From positions 1-20,015 of the IMG/VR virus record IMGVR_UViG_3300032291_001654: DNA of 20,015 nt. One strand, written 5' to 3'. The translations under genes and the position numbers were made by a program. Of the stretch, positions 1-7,972 are shown one piece after another; position 1 is the first letter of the stretch; each line of letters begins with the position of its first letter. The DNA comes from a virus. The notes beneath the pieces are model-generated. The model saw nothing but the letters and a program-made list of their open reading frames with translations, did no database searches and had not been told where the DNA came from.

Positions 1-702
1 ATTGACATCTATGTCAATAACTTTACAAAACTTTTTGAAAGCATCTATCACTGCTATATATTCTTTTAGTGCAATGTCTTGACCGTAACTCTGGTCTTTA
101 GGGTGATACATATTTATACCCGAGTCTCGATAAATAACTCTGTTCAGATAGATGATTAGGGCGCAGTATGACATGTCTAACCCCCAACCGCTTCTCATGG
201 TTGTGAAATCTACTTCTTTTGTTTCTAAGCACCAGTCGTAGAACTTAGATAAGTATTCAACTATGTCTCTATTAAGCGCTAAGTAAGCACCATTGGTATT
301 AGTGGATAGATAAAGATTTTGATACTTTTTAGATTTACCGATAAAAGAGTATTCGCCAACAAAATTGTCATTGGTGTTGTTTGGAGCAAATGCCCCCAGT
401 TCTGGACTCTCTTCAAAAATTTTTTCTATGTATTTGGTATATCCGATGTAGTCCGAGTGAGCAATGTCTCCAGTGTTAAAAATGAACACATCAAAATCGC
501 TCGCAATAAAATCTTTAATTGCGTAGAAGAAATGGCTGTTATACCTAATATCTGGTCTGCGAACCCAGTTCGAGTTTTGTTCTTCATAACTAGAGACGTT
601 GTAGAAAACGTGCTCGACGTCGCTACCCTCTAACTGCTTGCTAATGTTTATGCAGTTTTGAATTGCCTCGTCCCAAGCAATTATGTATGTCTTGCTTTTC
701 AA
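1..702 (-). CDS. Glycosyltransferase-like protein, 3' end cut by window edge
   Basis: The frame is open from a TTG at 702-700 to the window edge (234 codons, no stop), so the C-terminus is missing. The codon before the TTG is the stop (TAG) of the metallophosphoesterase gene in the same frame, so the start cannot lie further upstream. A TAAGG Shine-Dalgarno sequence sits 6 nt before the TTG. The protein has a predicted alpha/beta pattern with DVFIFNTGDI near residues 71-80, an APNN element at 106-109, GWGLD at 172-176 and a later His at 200. An acidic strand end followed by a GWGxD block and a late His is the layout of GT-A-type nucleotide-sugar transferases, but I cannot name the family. It is last in the visible minus-strand operon. 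It may glycosylate a virion or host-surface component; that role is inference. Confidence 0.6.
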   Translation of the reverse strand, partial: MKSKTYIIAWDEAIQNCINISKQLEGSDVEHVFYNVSSYEEQNSNWVRRPDIRYNSHFFYAIKDFIASDFDVFIFNTGDIAHSDYIGYTKYIEKIFEESPELGAFAPNNTNDNFVGEYSFIGKSKKYQNLYLSTNTNGAYLALNRDIVEYLSKFYDWCLETKEVDFTTMRSGWGLDMSYCALIIYLNRVIYRDSGINMYHPKDQSYGQDIALKEYIAVIDAFKKFCKVIDIDVN

Positions 703-1899
703 CTAAAGCCTTACTGGAATAACGCTAATGTTCTCTCGTGGGTCGTAGTCTCCGCCTAATACCATCGTTAGTAATCCGGGAGTAGATTCCAAACCTGCAC
801 GGTCACGGAACCAGTCTGAGCCGGGGTCGGTGGTTGGGCACTGAAGCCACAAACGGTGACCGATGTCTCTACAGTTAAAGTTGTGGAAGTGACCAGAAAC
901 CCAAACGTCGCAATTACCTAGTGCAGTCTGTCCAGCAGCCTGACCCGATAGATACTTAGTAACATCACGACCAGACTGGTGACCGTGGAACAATCCGAGC
1001 ATGGTTCCGTTGATGTCTACCGCTAGGGTTTGGTGACCAGAAGCAGGGAAGCGAAATTCGACGTGTGATAGTGCTGGGTTCTCTGCACACGCATCTTGGA
1101 CAGAAGATGCAATCTCCACGTTCCATCCGTCGGCAGGGTCTGCGGCTACCTGACGAGTTACCTCGTCGTGGTTTCCATTTACTACTGGAACAATTAAACG
1201 CTCGCAGAGCGGTGCCAGTGCCTTGATTTGAGCCATAAGCAAGCGACGTGCGACACGAACCTGCTCGGTTAGTCCTAGGTCAGATGCAGCCAACCCCTGT
1301 AAACGACCATGCTGAGATACGTTTCCCTCGACGTGGTCGCCTGGCAAACCTAAAACAACTGTGCCAAGGTTCATTCCTAGTTTGTTGAGAGCCTTGTAAC
1401 GCTCTACCGACGCTCCAGTGAGGTGGAGAATACGTTCAATCGATTGCTGAGTTCCGCCACCGCCGTTTTTCTTACCAATCTGCTGGTCGCTAGGGAATAG
1501 AGCAAATGCTCCGTTTCCAGTTGCTGTTTTAATTCCTGCTACTGGACGCCATTTTTTAATTTCATCAATAAGTTTTTCGGCGTCTAACTGTTCTACAGCA
1601 GCCAGTGATGCTGGAGTAAGACTTACACGAACCGACTCAAGCCACTCTCCGCTGTATGTCTGCCAACGAGATTTGCGTAGAGAAGTCACTGCCCAAGCGT
1701 TTGGGTCTAATTCAAATTCTTTAAGGATTTCTTCGGCATCTGGAATCTGCCCTACTGGGCGAGGGGTGGATATTAAGAATCCACCGTTTTCGTCTACTTC
1801 TAGACGTGGACGCCAATTTTCTGGAGTGTTAAGTGATTTTATATCTGAGCCAGATTTACCTGGAGAAGATAAATCTTCTAAACGGTCTGATATGCCCAT
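703..1899 (-). CDS. Metallophosphoesterase (calcineurin-like fold)
   Basis: A 398-residue binuclear-metal phosphoesterase. The motif series is visible in order: SDQQ (D138, Q140; a D-x-Q variant of the usual D-x-H first motif), GDH (D188), GNHD (242-245), HGH (305-307) and GHFH (336-339). A Gly-rich loop follows motif I. The N-terminal 120 residues are not part of the catalytic fold and look like the leader region seen in actinophage relatives. The family hydrolyses phosphomonoesters or diesters, including nucleic acids; the substrate here is unknown. The ATG start is 2 nt after the stop of the HTH gene, so the two are probably translated together. In related phages an HTH segment often accompanies this enzyme, suggesting a DNA-directed role, which is inference. 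Confidence 0.85.
   Translation of the reverse strand: MGISDRLEDLSSPGKSGSDIKSLNTPENWRPRLEVDENGGFLISTPRPVGQIPDAEEILKEFELDPNAWAVTSLRKSRWQTYSGEWLESVRVSLTPASLAAVEQLDAEKLIDEIKKWRPVAGIKTATGNGAFALFPSDQQIGKKNGGGGTQQSIERILHLTGASVERYKALNKLGMNLGTVVLGLPGDHVEGNVSQHGRLQGLAASDLGLTEQVRVARRLLMAQIKALAPLCERLIVPVVNGNHDEVTRQVAADPADGWNVEIASSVQDACAENPALSHVEFRFPASGHQTLAVDINGTMLGLFHGHQSGRDVTKYLSGQAAGQTALGNCDVWVSGHFHNFNCRDIGHRLWLQCPTTDPGSDWFRDRAGLESTPGLLTMVLGGDYDPRENISVIPVRL
709..713 (-). promoter_or_regulatory. Ribosome binding site deciding a TTG start
   Basis: TAAGG on the minus strand, 6 nt upstream of the TTG at 702. It lies inside the end of the metallophosphoesterase gene. No ATG occurs in the first half of the downstream frame, so this site supports the TTG start. 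Confidence 0.55.
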
Positions 1900-1901
1900 T
1901 G

Positions 1902-2174
1902 TTAGTTACCTGCTGACATATTATAACATCCGCATGATTTTTTTCGATGCCTGTCTACCGTGCTAAGACTGATATCATAACCCTCTTCACGAAAAATTTT
2001 AGCAAGTGATACATTGCTAATTCTTCCTGGTGCCCCCTCTGGGATAGCAAACACCTCATTTAAGTGCTGCTTATCTTTCTCTGATAAAGAAGTTCCAGCC
2101 ATTAGCAATCCAATTTTGCATAGGCGAATAGTAGAAACCTCAGAGGCTGATTTTAGGCGGTCAGATAGCGACAT
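1902..2174 (-). CDS. Small helix-turn-helix-like DNA-binding protein
   Basis: A 90-residue protein with an excellent AAGGAG ribosome binding site 7 nt before the ATG. Residues about 52-80 read as a helix-turn-helix: a SLAKIF helix, a Gly-containing turn and a SLSTVDRHR recognition helix, followed by a CGC pair of cysteines. The N-terminal half is charged and probably helical. It lies directly upstream of the metallophosphoesterase and may direct that enzyme to DNA or RNA, or regulate the operon. The HTH reading is by eye and the exact family is unknown. It is too short for a typical terminase small subunit, although that role cannot be fully excluded. Confidence 0.6.
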   Translation of the reverse strand: MSLSDRLKSASEVSTIRLCKIGLLMAGTSLSEKDKQHLNEVFAIPEGAPGRISNVSLAKIFREEGYDISLSTVDRHRKKSCGCYNMSAGN

Positions 2175-2214
2175 AACATACTCCTTCGTGTGTCAGTTGT
2201 GTCATTAAGTAATC

Positions 2215-2231
2215 ATAATGCATAGCATCAT
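2215..2231 (-). other. Small inverted repeat between holin-like and HTH genes
   Basis: Seven-base arms with one G-U pair and a 3-nt loop, in the 68-bp gap between two minus-strand genes. There is no T-tract after it. It could be a weak RNA hairpin or an operator; nothing more can be said. Confidence 0.2.
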
Positions 2232-2242
2232 GTGTTTCTTCT

Positions 2243-2569
2243 TTAACTCACCTTTTTGATTCGTGTCTTTTTAGGTGTTTCAATTTGTTTATTTGATATA
2301 ATGAAATCTTTAATCAACTCTACTTCAGCAGATGTTTTTATGCTGTGTGCTTCAATCACATTCACTCGGTCAGCCAGCGACGAACCGCCGTTTTCCCAAA
2401 GTTGGTGCTCTACTCTTTCTAGACGTTCTGAAATAGTGCGACCACTTTTGTCTACGCCAATAGCGTCGCCAATTCGTCTAGCGAGTTTGTAGATTGCAAT
2501 AAGAGAGCCGATGATTATGCCAGAGGCAGTAATCAATGCTGCTGCAGTTAAAATAAGTTCTTGGGTCAT
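2243..2569 (-). CDS. Holin-like small membrane protein with coiled coil
   Basis: A 108-residue protein with one clear N-terminal transmembrane segment (about residues 5-28, Leu/Ile/Ala/Gly-rich), then a basic stretch, a coiled-coil-like heptad region (SERLERVEHQL, then DRVNVIEAH) and a Lys-rich C-terminus. The ENGGSSLADRV block near residues 59-69 resembles the motif of small single-span proteins often annotated as holins or lysis accessory proteins in actinobacterial phages. In lysis it would sit in the host inner membrane. No endolysin gene is visible nearby, so another membrane role is possible. The ribosome binding site is weak. It is the first gene of the left minus-strand unit and is divergent from the primase. 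Confidence 0.55.
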   Translation of the reverse strand: MTQELILTAAALITASGIIIGSLIAIYKLARRIGDAIGVDKSGRTISERLERVEHQLWENGGSSLADRVNVIEAHSIKTSAEVELIKDFIISNKQIETPKKTRIKKVS

Positions 2570-2762
2570 AGTCTATGATGGGTAGTAGGGACACCTGCGA
2601 TTCTATTATTTTACTCTATAATTAGAACTCCAATTATGGTAGTCCACAACAACACACTCAAAAGTTTGCTAAAATTGACGTCTCTGGTGCTAGCATTAGG
2701 GGCACAGTGAAAGGCGCAACGATGAAGCGATACGGATTTTCGGAGAGGAACTTAGGCTTTTA
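2570..2762. promoter_or_regulatory. Divergent intergenic region, probable promoters both ways
   Basis: 193 bp between the divergent holin-like and primase genes. The left part is AT-rich and contains TATAAT at 2617-2622 on the plus strand, without a good -35 partner. On the minus strand TTGGAG and AATAAT are separated by 17 nt, a weak sigma-70-like pair. TTGACG at 2675-2680 has no convincing -10. Divergence implies promoters here, but none can be placed firmly. Confidence 0.35.
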
Positions 2763-2763
2763 A
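2722..2763 (+). CDS. Candidate 13-residue leader peptide upstream of primase
   Basis: ATG at 2722 opens a 13-codon frame ending in TAA at 2761-2763. Its last base is the first base of the primase ATG (TAATG). The peptide is MKRYGFSERNLGF; an in-frame GTG at 2707 with an AGGGG site 4-5 nt upstream would lengthen it by five residues. AAAGG lies 8 nt before the ATG. The primase's own Shine-Dalgarno sequence lies inside this frame, about 12 nt from its start, which is rather far, so coupling through the leader would make sense. A frame this short can arise by chance. Confidence 0.3.
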   Translation: MKRYGFSERNLGF

Positions 2764-5396
2764 TGACTTCTCCGCACGAAGAAAAACTACAAAAAGCGTC
2801 AACTTGGTATGCAAAACAAGGTTGGAAAATTCTGCCATGCCATGGTCTAACCGACGGCGGTAGATGTACATGTAACGGTCAACACAGCGAACCAAAAGAT
2901 GTGGGTAAACACCCTGCGATTGGTGATTGGAATATCAAGGCTTCTGACGATGACTTAGTAGTTCACAACTGGTGGCAAACATCTCCTGAAAACAACATTG
3001 GCGTTGTGTGTCAGAAAAGCGGTTTTCTAGTAATCGACATTGACCCACGCTCTGGTGGTATTGATTCGTTCGACAAGTTCGAAGAACTAATGGAGTATGA
3101 ACTCCCTAAGACTGTAGAGCAATACACTGGCTCATACTCATATGGCGGTAAGCACGTTCGTGGTCGCCACATTTTTTACAAAGTGTCTGCTGATGAAAAA
3201 CTGATTGGAAACCTTAAGGCTTCTGGCTTGCCAGGTATTGATATCAAGCACAACGGCTACGTAATGCTTGCTCCATCTAGGCACGGCTCTGGAGTTAATT
3301 ATGAGTGGAAGACTGGTCACGCTCCTTGGGAGATAGAGATTGCAGATGCCCCAGAAAAACTTTTAGACATTCTCCGCAAGGGTGGTCGTCGTAATAGTGG
3401 CACTTCGCTCGGTGAGGGCGAGTGGGGTTGGCTGTCTGGATTAGATTTCAAAGGCGAACGTGTCGACATTACTAAAATGCTCGAAGAGGGTATTGATGAA
3501 GGTTCTCGTGCTGTTGACATTTACAAGTTGGCTTGTGCTATCTCAAACAAGTTTGGTGTAGAGACTCCAGAAAAGCGCTTAATGATTGAGACAATGATGA
3601 TTCGTTTCAATCACGAAAAAGTTAGACCACCTATGGAACTAGAGGGCGCTAACTCACTGTTAATGCACACTCGTCGTGCGATGGATTTTGTTGGTGAGAA
3701 TCCTGTTACTGAACTTATTTATCCTGGATTGCAGGAGTGGGCTGAAAAGAATAAGGCTCAGGCGCAGGCGAACGCTCAGAAGACTGTAACAAAATCTGAA
3801 CCTAGTCCAAAAACTTCTGACCCAGATGACGTAGAAGATTCTTCATACTTGCCGGGAACTCTAGGCGGAGATATGAGCGATGCTGCTCGTAGCGGTATGT
3901 CTATCTCTGAGGCTTTTAGTTCTGGCAATATCGACATCCCTAAAGACCCAGATGCTCTTACTGAATCAGAGGGTGGAACTCCGGGTAAGCGTTCGCTATC
4001 CGACACTGGAAACGGTAGACGTCTAGTAGATACTTTTGGTTCTTCGGTTCGCTACACTCCGGGTATTGGTTGGTTTATTTGGGACGGACAGTACTGGCGT
4101 CCAGATGCTGAAGACTTGGGTATGCAGGAACTATGTAAAAAACTTGCACCAATTATTGCTACTGAAGTTGTCCACTATGACGACCCAGATAAGCAGACAG
4201 AAGTTGTTAAGTGGTCTAGTCAGGCTAAGTCGAACTCACGTTTGAAGTCTGCCATCGAGAGCGCAAACTCTGACGAGCGTATCGTCACTGCCGTCGAGCG
4301 TTGGGATGGCGATGAATATTTGCTTGGTGTCTCTAACGGTGTAGTAGACCTACGTACTGGTGAACTTCTAAAGGGTCGTCCAGACCTTTACATTACAAAG
4401 CGTGCGCCTGTTGGCTACACCCAAGGAATGCGTAACGTTCGTTGGGAGCAGTTCATTGACTTTGCTACTGGCGGAGATAAAGAGTTGCAGGAATGGATTC
4501 AGCGTGCTGCTGGGTACACGCTTACTGGTCTAAACACTCAAGACGTTATGTTCTTGGTGTATGGACCGCCAGGTTCTGGTAAGAACACGTTCGTTGAAGC
4601 AATCGTTAAAGCATTGGGCACTGCTCAGTATGCATGGCCCTTAGACTCGAGCATTCTTGCTGATGGCAACGGACAGTCTTCTTCTACTGACCTATACCAC
4701 TGGGCTGAGTTGCGTGGACGTCGCATGGTTTGGGTTGACGAGTTGCCTGAGTCCGAGCGTCTGAAAGAGAACGCAGTAAAGAAGTTAACAGGTTCGTCTG
4801 AAATTTCTGCTCGTTCTCCCGGTGAAAAGCCGTTTACATTTAAGGCTATGGCTAAGTTGTGGATTACAACTAACCACCGCCCGATGATTAACGATGACGC
4901 TATGTGGCGTCGTATTAGACCTATTCCTTGGAGCAGTGTCCCTGAGAATCCAGACCCAGACCTAAAGGCATACTTGTTTGACCCAGAGGGTGCACTTCCT
5001 GCAATTCTTTCTTGGGCTGTTGAGGGTGCAATTAAGTACCTAGGTTCTAGCGCACGTGACCCACTTGGTTGGTGCACTGCTGTTCAGAATGCTGCTGATA
5101 TTTATCGTAAGAACGAAGACCGTATCGGTATGTTCTTGAACGAAGAAACTAAAGAAGCAGAAGGTGCTGCTCTCAAGGTTAAGGAACTCTACTCGATTTA
5201 TCGTATGTGGAGCGAAGACCGTGGTGAGAAGCCTATGACTCAGATTGCGTTCCAGCGTAAACTGTCAGACCGTGGTCTACCTATTGTCGGTCAGGGAACT
5301 CATGCTGAGATTCAGGGAATGTTGCTTGTGCCTAGGGCGGTTCCTACTTCTACAGATGTAGATTGGTCTTCTGTCGCACGCTTCAGTAGGTTCTAA
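2763..5396 (+). CDS. Prim-pol primase fused to SF3 (D5-type) helicase
   Basis: An 877-residue replication protein. The N-terminal bifunctional primase-polymerase domain (about residues 12-205) shows a Cys-rich CTC segment, the catalytic D92-x-D94 (VIDIDPRSGG) and the RGRH motif (H136), then GIDIKHNGY. A linker rich in Ser, Asp, Pro and Gly (about 325-420) joins it to a D5_N-like region (about 440-580) and an SF3 AAA+ helicase: Walker A GPPGSGKNT at 601-609, Walker B VWVDE (D659, E660), motif C LWITTN (sensor N704) and arginines 716, 717 and 719 as finger candidates. It would prime and unwind phage DNA as a hexamer. The length is typical for phage primase-helicase fusions and all key residues are present. 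The ATG overlaps the stop of a possible leader ORF. Confidence 0.93.
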   Translation: MTSPHEEKLQKASTWYAKQGWKILPCHGLTDGGRCTCNGQHSEPKDVGKHPAIGDWNIKASDDDLVVHNWWQTSPENNIGVVCQKSGFLVIDIDPRSGGIDSFDKFEELMEYELPKTVEQYTGSYSYGGKHVRGRHIFYKVSADEKLIGNLKASGLPGIDIKHNGYVMLAPSRHGSGVNYEWKTGHAPWEIEIADAPEKLLDILRKGGRRNSGTSLGEGEWGWLSGLDFKGERVDITKMLEEGIDEGSRAVDIYKLACAISNKFGVETPEKRLMIETMMIRFNHEKVRPPMELEGANSLLMHTRRAMDFVGENPVTELIYPGLQEWAEKNKAQAQANAQKTVTKSEPSPKTSDPDDVEDSSYLPGTLGGDMSDAARSGMSISEAFSSGNIDIPKDPDALTESEGGTPGKRSLSDTGNGRRLVDTFGSSVRYTPGIGWFIWDGQYWRPDAEDLGMQELCKKLAPIIATEVVHYDDPDKQTEVVKWSSQAKSNSRLKSAIESANSDERIVTAVERWDGDEYLLGVSNGVVDLRTGELLKGRPDLYITKRAPVGYTQGMRNVRWEQFIDFATGGDKELQEWIQRAAGYTLTGLNTQDVMFLVYGPPGSGKNTFVEAIVKALGTAQYAWPLDSSILADGNGQSSSTDLYHWAELRGRRMVWVDELPESERLKENAVKKLTGSSEISARSPGEKPFTFKAMAKLWITTNHRPMINDDAMWRRIRPIPWSSVPENPDPDLKAYLFDPEGALPAILSWAVEGAIKYLGSSARDPLGWCTAVQNAADIYRKNEDRIGMFLNEETKEAEGAALKVKELYSIYRMWSEDRGEKPMTQIAFQRKLSDRGLPIVGQGTHAEIQGMLLVPRAVPTSTDVDWSSVARFSRF

Positions 5397-5442
5397 ATAG
5401 TGGTAGGTTAAATATGTGCGTTCGTGGGAGAGCGACACACTT

Positions 5443-5478
5443 GGGGGGCTGGAGTCTGCCTTTCTTCTCCAGCCCTCC
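5443..5478 (+). terminator. GC-rich hairpin after primase gene
   Basis: A 12-bp stem (5443-5454 with 5467-5478, one G-U pair) around a 12-nt loop, in the 104-bp gap between primase and glycosyltransferase. No T-tract follows on either strand, so it is not a classic intrinsic terminator. It could be a partial terminator, an RNA processing site or a transcript stabiliser that reduces expression of the following gene. Confidence 0.4.
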
Positions 5479-5500
5479 AACTTAAAAACAAAGGTATGTA

Positions 5501-6244
5501 ATGAAAAAAATTCTTATCGCAACCCCTATGTATGGTGGAAATTGCAAAGGTATTTATGTAGACGGAATTCTGAACCTTGTTGGTGCTCTTCAGAGCAACG
5601 GCTATCAGGTGATGTATTCAAAGATTTTTAATGAAAGTTTGATTACTAGAGCGAGAAATACTTTGGCGCACGAGTTTCTCAAAAGTGACGCCGAATACAT
5701 GCTCTTTATTGATGCAGACCATGGGTTCAATGCTGCTGACATTCTTCGCATGATTGAGAGCGGAAAAGATTTAATCGGTGCTGTGTATCCAATGAAAAAC
5801 ATAAACTGGGACATGGTCATTAAGGCATACGAGAACGGTCACAGCGATTTAGATAGTTACTCAGGATTCTTTTCGGCTAATTTACTAACGGGCAAGCAAA
5901 CCATCACCCTAAACGAGCCTATGGAAGTAGAAAACGTTGCCACGGGAATGATGCTAATTTCTAGAAAAGTCTACGAGGCAATGATTCCAGACTGTGAAAT
6001 GTATGGAAATCACGGCAACACTGGCGCTATCGACATGAACGATAAAGTCTACGATTTCTTTAAGACAGAGATTGACGACAGAGGTGTTCTTCTATCTGAG
6101 GACTACTACTTCTGCAAGAAGTGGAAGGAACTGGGAGGAACCGTTTACGCAGCACCTTGGGTGAACATCACTCATGCTGGTGACTACACCTTCTCTGGTA
6201 ATTTTGCTAAGACTCTGATTCTTCGCTCTGAACTTGGGCTTTAG
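5501..6244 (+). CDS. GT-A glycosyltransferase with DxD motif
   Basis: A 247-residue protein with AAAGG 6 nt before the ATG. It opens with a Rossmann-like strand (KKILIATPMYGG), then SLITRARNTLAHEFL, and the metal-binding D71-A-D73 in LFIDADHGF, followed by a GAVYPMKNINW block. The C-terminal half contains ATGMMLISRKVYE (about 148-160), an acidic LLSEDYYFCKKW acceptor/base region and a final THAG (His near 225). This order matches the GT-A fold glycosyltransferases common in phage genomes, which use nucleotide-sugar donors with Mn2+ or Mg2+. The acceptor is unknown: phage DNA, virion protein and host glycan are all possible. It follows the primase after a hairpin, and its 3' end overlaps the convergent recombinase gene by 38 bp. 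Confidence 0.82.
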   Translation: MKKILIATPMYGGNCKGIYVDGILNLVGALQSNGYQVMYSKIFNESLITRARNTLAHEFLKSDAEYMLFIDADHGFNAADILRMIESGKDLIGAVYPMKNINWDMVIKAYENGHSDLDSYSGFFSANLLTGKQTITLNEPMEVENVATGMMLISRKVYEAMIPDCEMYGNHGNTGAIDMNDKVYDFFKTEIDDRGVLLSEDYYFCKKWKELGGTVYAAPWVNITHAGDYTFSGNFAKTLILRSELGL

Positions 6245-6887
6245 CAAACTCGTAAATATTCTTTACAGTAGTGGGATACCACTTACCGCCGTTTTTAGTA
6301 GGCTCGCCTTTATCGTTTAGGCTGTCAGCAATCTGCTGATATGTCATACCTATATCCCTTTGAAGAACTATGTAGTCTTTTAGTTCTTCGGTAGACGTGT
6401 TTCTAGGACCCATATCCTTACCCCAAACAACCCCTCGAGCACGTCTATCCTTATGTACGTCTTTTTGGCGTTCGGCGATAATGCCTCGCTCCATCTCAGC
6501 CAAGGCAGACATGATGGTCACGACGAAGCGACCCTGATAGGTGGCGGTGTCCAGATTTAGGTCAAGCATAATTAGACGCCAGCCGTTTGTATTGGCTCTA
6601 TCTATGATGCTCAAAAAGTCCTTTGTAGAGCGTGCTAGGCGGTCTATACGGGTTACAAAAATAGCCTTGGCTTCGCCACTATCTAGTCTCTTTAGGGCTT
6701 CTGTGAGCGCAGGACGCCCTGAAATGGACTTACCTGAGCGACCTTCTTCCCTAACAAGTTCAATGTTGGTGAAGCCAGCCAACTCAGCGGCTTGCTGCAA
6801 TTGACGTTCTTGGACATCCAGAGATACGCCATCGTTTACCTGTAGTTGAGTAGAGACTCTGGCATAGAGCAGGGCTAGGTCTTCCAT
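6207..6887 (-). CDS. Compact serine recombinase / resolvase
   Basis: A 226-residue site-specific recombinase. The catalytic domain spans about residues 4-145: YARVS with nucleophile S12, GVSLDVQERQL, EEGRSGKSISGRPAL, the FVTRIDRLAR arginine motif (about 78-87) and the long LAEMERGIIAERQK helix. The C-terminal 70 residues carry a short HTH-like element (MTYQQIADSLNDKGE) and the GGKWYPTTVKNI block typical of serine recombinase DNA-binding regions. It lacks the zinc ribbon and coiled coil of large serine integrases (usually 450 or more residues) but is slightly longer than Hin/Gin invertases. It may resolve genome multimers, integrate or invert DNA; no attachment site was recognised. The start overlaps the stop of the ABC-GNAT gene (TAATG), so the two are coupled. 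Confidence 0.88.
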   Translation of the reverse strand: MEDLALLYARVSTQLQVNDGVSLDVQERQLQQAAELAGFTNIELVREEGRSGKSISGRPALTEALKRLDSGEAKAIFVTRIDRLARSTKDFLSIIDRANTNGWRLIMLDLNLDTATYQGRFVVTIMSALAEMERGIIAERQKDVHKDRRARGVVWGKDMGPRNTSTEELKDYIVLQRDIGMTYQQIADSLNDKGEPTKNGGKWYPTTVKNIYEFAKAQVQSEESES

Positions 6888-7972
6888 TAGGCTCCAATGT
6901 ACTCGTGAGAATAACTCCAGCGGTTAGGGTCTATCTGCCAGCGCATTATGCGTTTGTTGTCAGAGCCGTCTGGACGTTTCATATGGTTCTTAGAGGTTGG
7001 CTTCCAAACAGTCGATTGGTCTCGATAACCGCCTAAGCGTGGATGGCTAGTTTTAGAGAAATAACGTTTGCCGTTATCAATGTAGTGCTGAGCAACGGCT
7101 TCAGATAGTTTAGGTCCTAGCCCAAGACCTTGATAGTCAGGGTGAATTACTAGGCGATGTTCTCTAAATGAGTTCTGCACTGTTCCAGATGGATATGCCA
7201 TAGACGCAACAAAACCTACTACTTGTCCGTCCCAGATGCCCAAATAGCATCGTGCGCTTTTGTTGAGCGATTCGGAGAGATAGTGATATTGAGCGAAGTG
7301 CTGCCAAATCTGGTTTGAGCAAGGATAAATTTCGAGTACCAATTCAGGTCGCCGAAGATACCTCCCAGACGTCCACTCGCCACGGTCTGTGTCGATAATC
7401 CAGTCTGGCTCCAAGTACTCAAGAATGTCTCGGTGGCAAGTTGCCAACACGATTCCGTCGATGTTGTTTTTTCTGACATATCTAGCCATAGCATTAGAAG
7501 CAGCCTTGGCGACGTTCCTATCTATTACAGAAGTAAACTCGTCGATTCTAGCGTTGTCGTGTAGAAGTCTTGCTAGGTCTGCTCTAAATTGCTGACCGTT
7601 AGAGAGAACCGAGTATGGCTTTATCCATTCTGGAACTGACATTAGACCAGCGGCTGAAAGTTTTTCACTAGCGTCTACTGAATCGTTGAAGTGTGACGCA
7701 ATAGACCTGTCGTGTCCCCAGTCTGGCTTTGGTGTTATCTCGCCATCAAACTGAGCAAGAAGTTTTGACTTGCCAGTTCCAGAAGCGCCTACAATTACGC
7801 CAATGCCCCAAGACTTTGGCAGGTCTTCTGGAAGCAGGTATGGGTAGAACTCTTCGGTTCCATCTGATTGATAGTCAAACGGGCGAATCAATTCGCTAGT
7901 AATCTCGTCCATCTCCACCTTAGAGGTGAGCGGCGTTTCCGAGCGTTTTAGGGGCTTCCAGTCTTCTGTCAT
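6887..7972 (-). CDS. ABC-type ATPase fused to GNAT acetyltransferase (COG2401-like)
   Basis: A 361-residue two-domain protein. The N-terminal ABC ATPase has Walker A GASGTGKS (62-69), a signature LSNGQ (123-127), a reduced Walker B ending in IDE (143-145) and a switch histidine H180 (ATCHRD). It has no membrane segments, so it is not a transporter. The C-terminal GNAT domain (about 212-345) shows RLVIHPDYQGLGLG (273-286), the acetyl-CoA pyrophosphate-binding motif. The architecture matches COG2401, an ABC ATPase fused to a predicted acetyltransferase found in phages and mobile DNA, whose role is not established. The ABC half is very compact, with only about 54 residues between Walker A and signature. 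It may act on nucleic acid or counter host defence; that is inference. It is coupled to the recombinase gene. Confidence 0.82.
   Translation of the reverse strand: MTEDWKPLKRSETPLTSKVEMDEITSELIRPFDYQSDGTEEFYPYLLPEDLPKSWGIGVIVGASGTGKSKLLAQFDGEITPKPDWGHDRSIASHFNDSVDASEKLSAAGLMSVPEWIKPYSVLSNGQQFRADLARLLHDNARIDEFTSVIDRNVAKAASNAMARYVRKNNIDGIVLATCHRDILEYLEPDWIIDTDRGEWTSGRYLRRPELVLEIYPCSNQIWQHFAQYHYLSESLNKSARCYLGIWDGQVVGFVASMAYPSGTVQNSFREHRLVIHPDYQGLGLGPKLSEAVAQHYIDNGKRYFSKTSHPRLGGYRDQSTVWKPTSKNHMKRPDGSDNKRIMRWQIDPNRWSYSHEYIGA

Noticed and set aside
319-633. Plus-strand 104-codon frame
   Set aside because: It lies opposite a longer minus-strand frame with glycosyltransferase-like motifs and its own ribosome binding site; the plus-strand product has no recognisable features.
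2675-2703. Sigma-70 promoter starting at TTGACG
   Set aside because: No acceptable -10 box lies 16-18 nt downstream.
4625-5077. Minus-strand 150-codon frame
   Set aside because: It lies entirely opposite the SF3 helicase domain with its Walker motifs; it is a shadow frame.
6207-6887. Tail-fibre inversion switch of the Gin/Hin type
   Set aside because: No inverted repeat pair flanking fibre segments was seen, the fibre genes all point the same way, and the recombinase C-terminus is unlike the Hin/Gin HTH.
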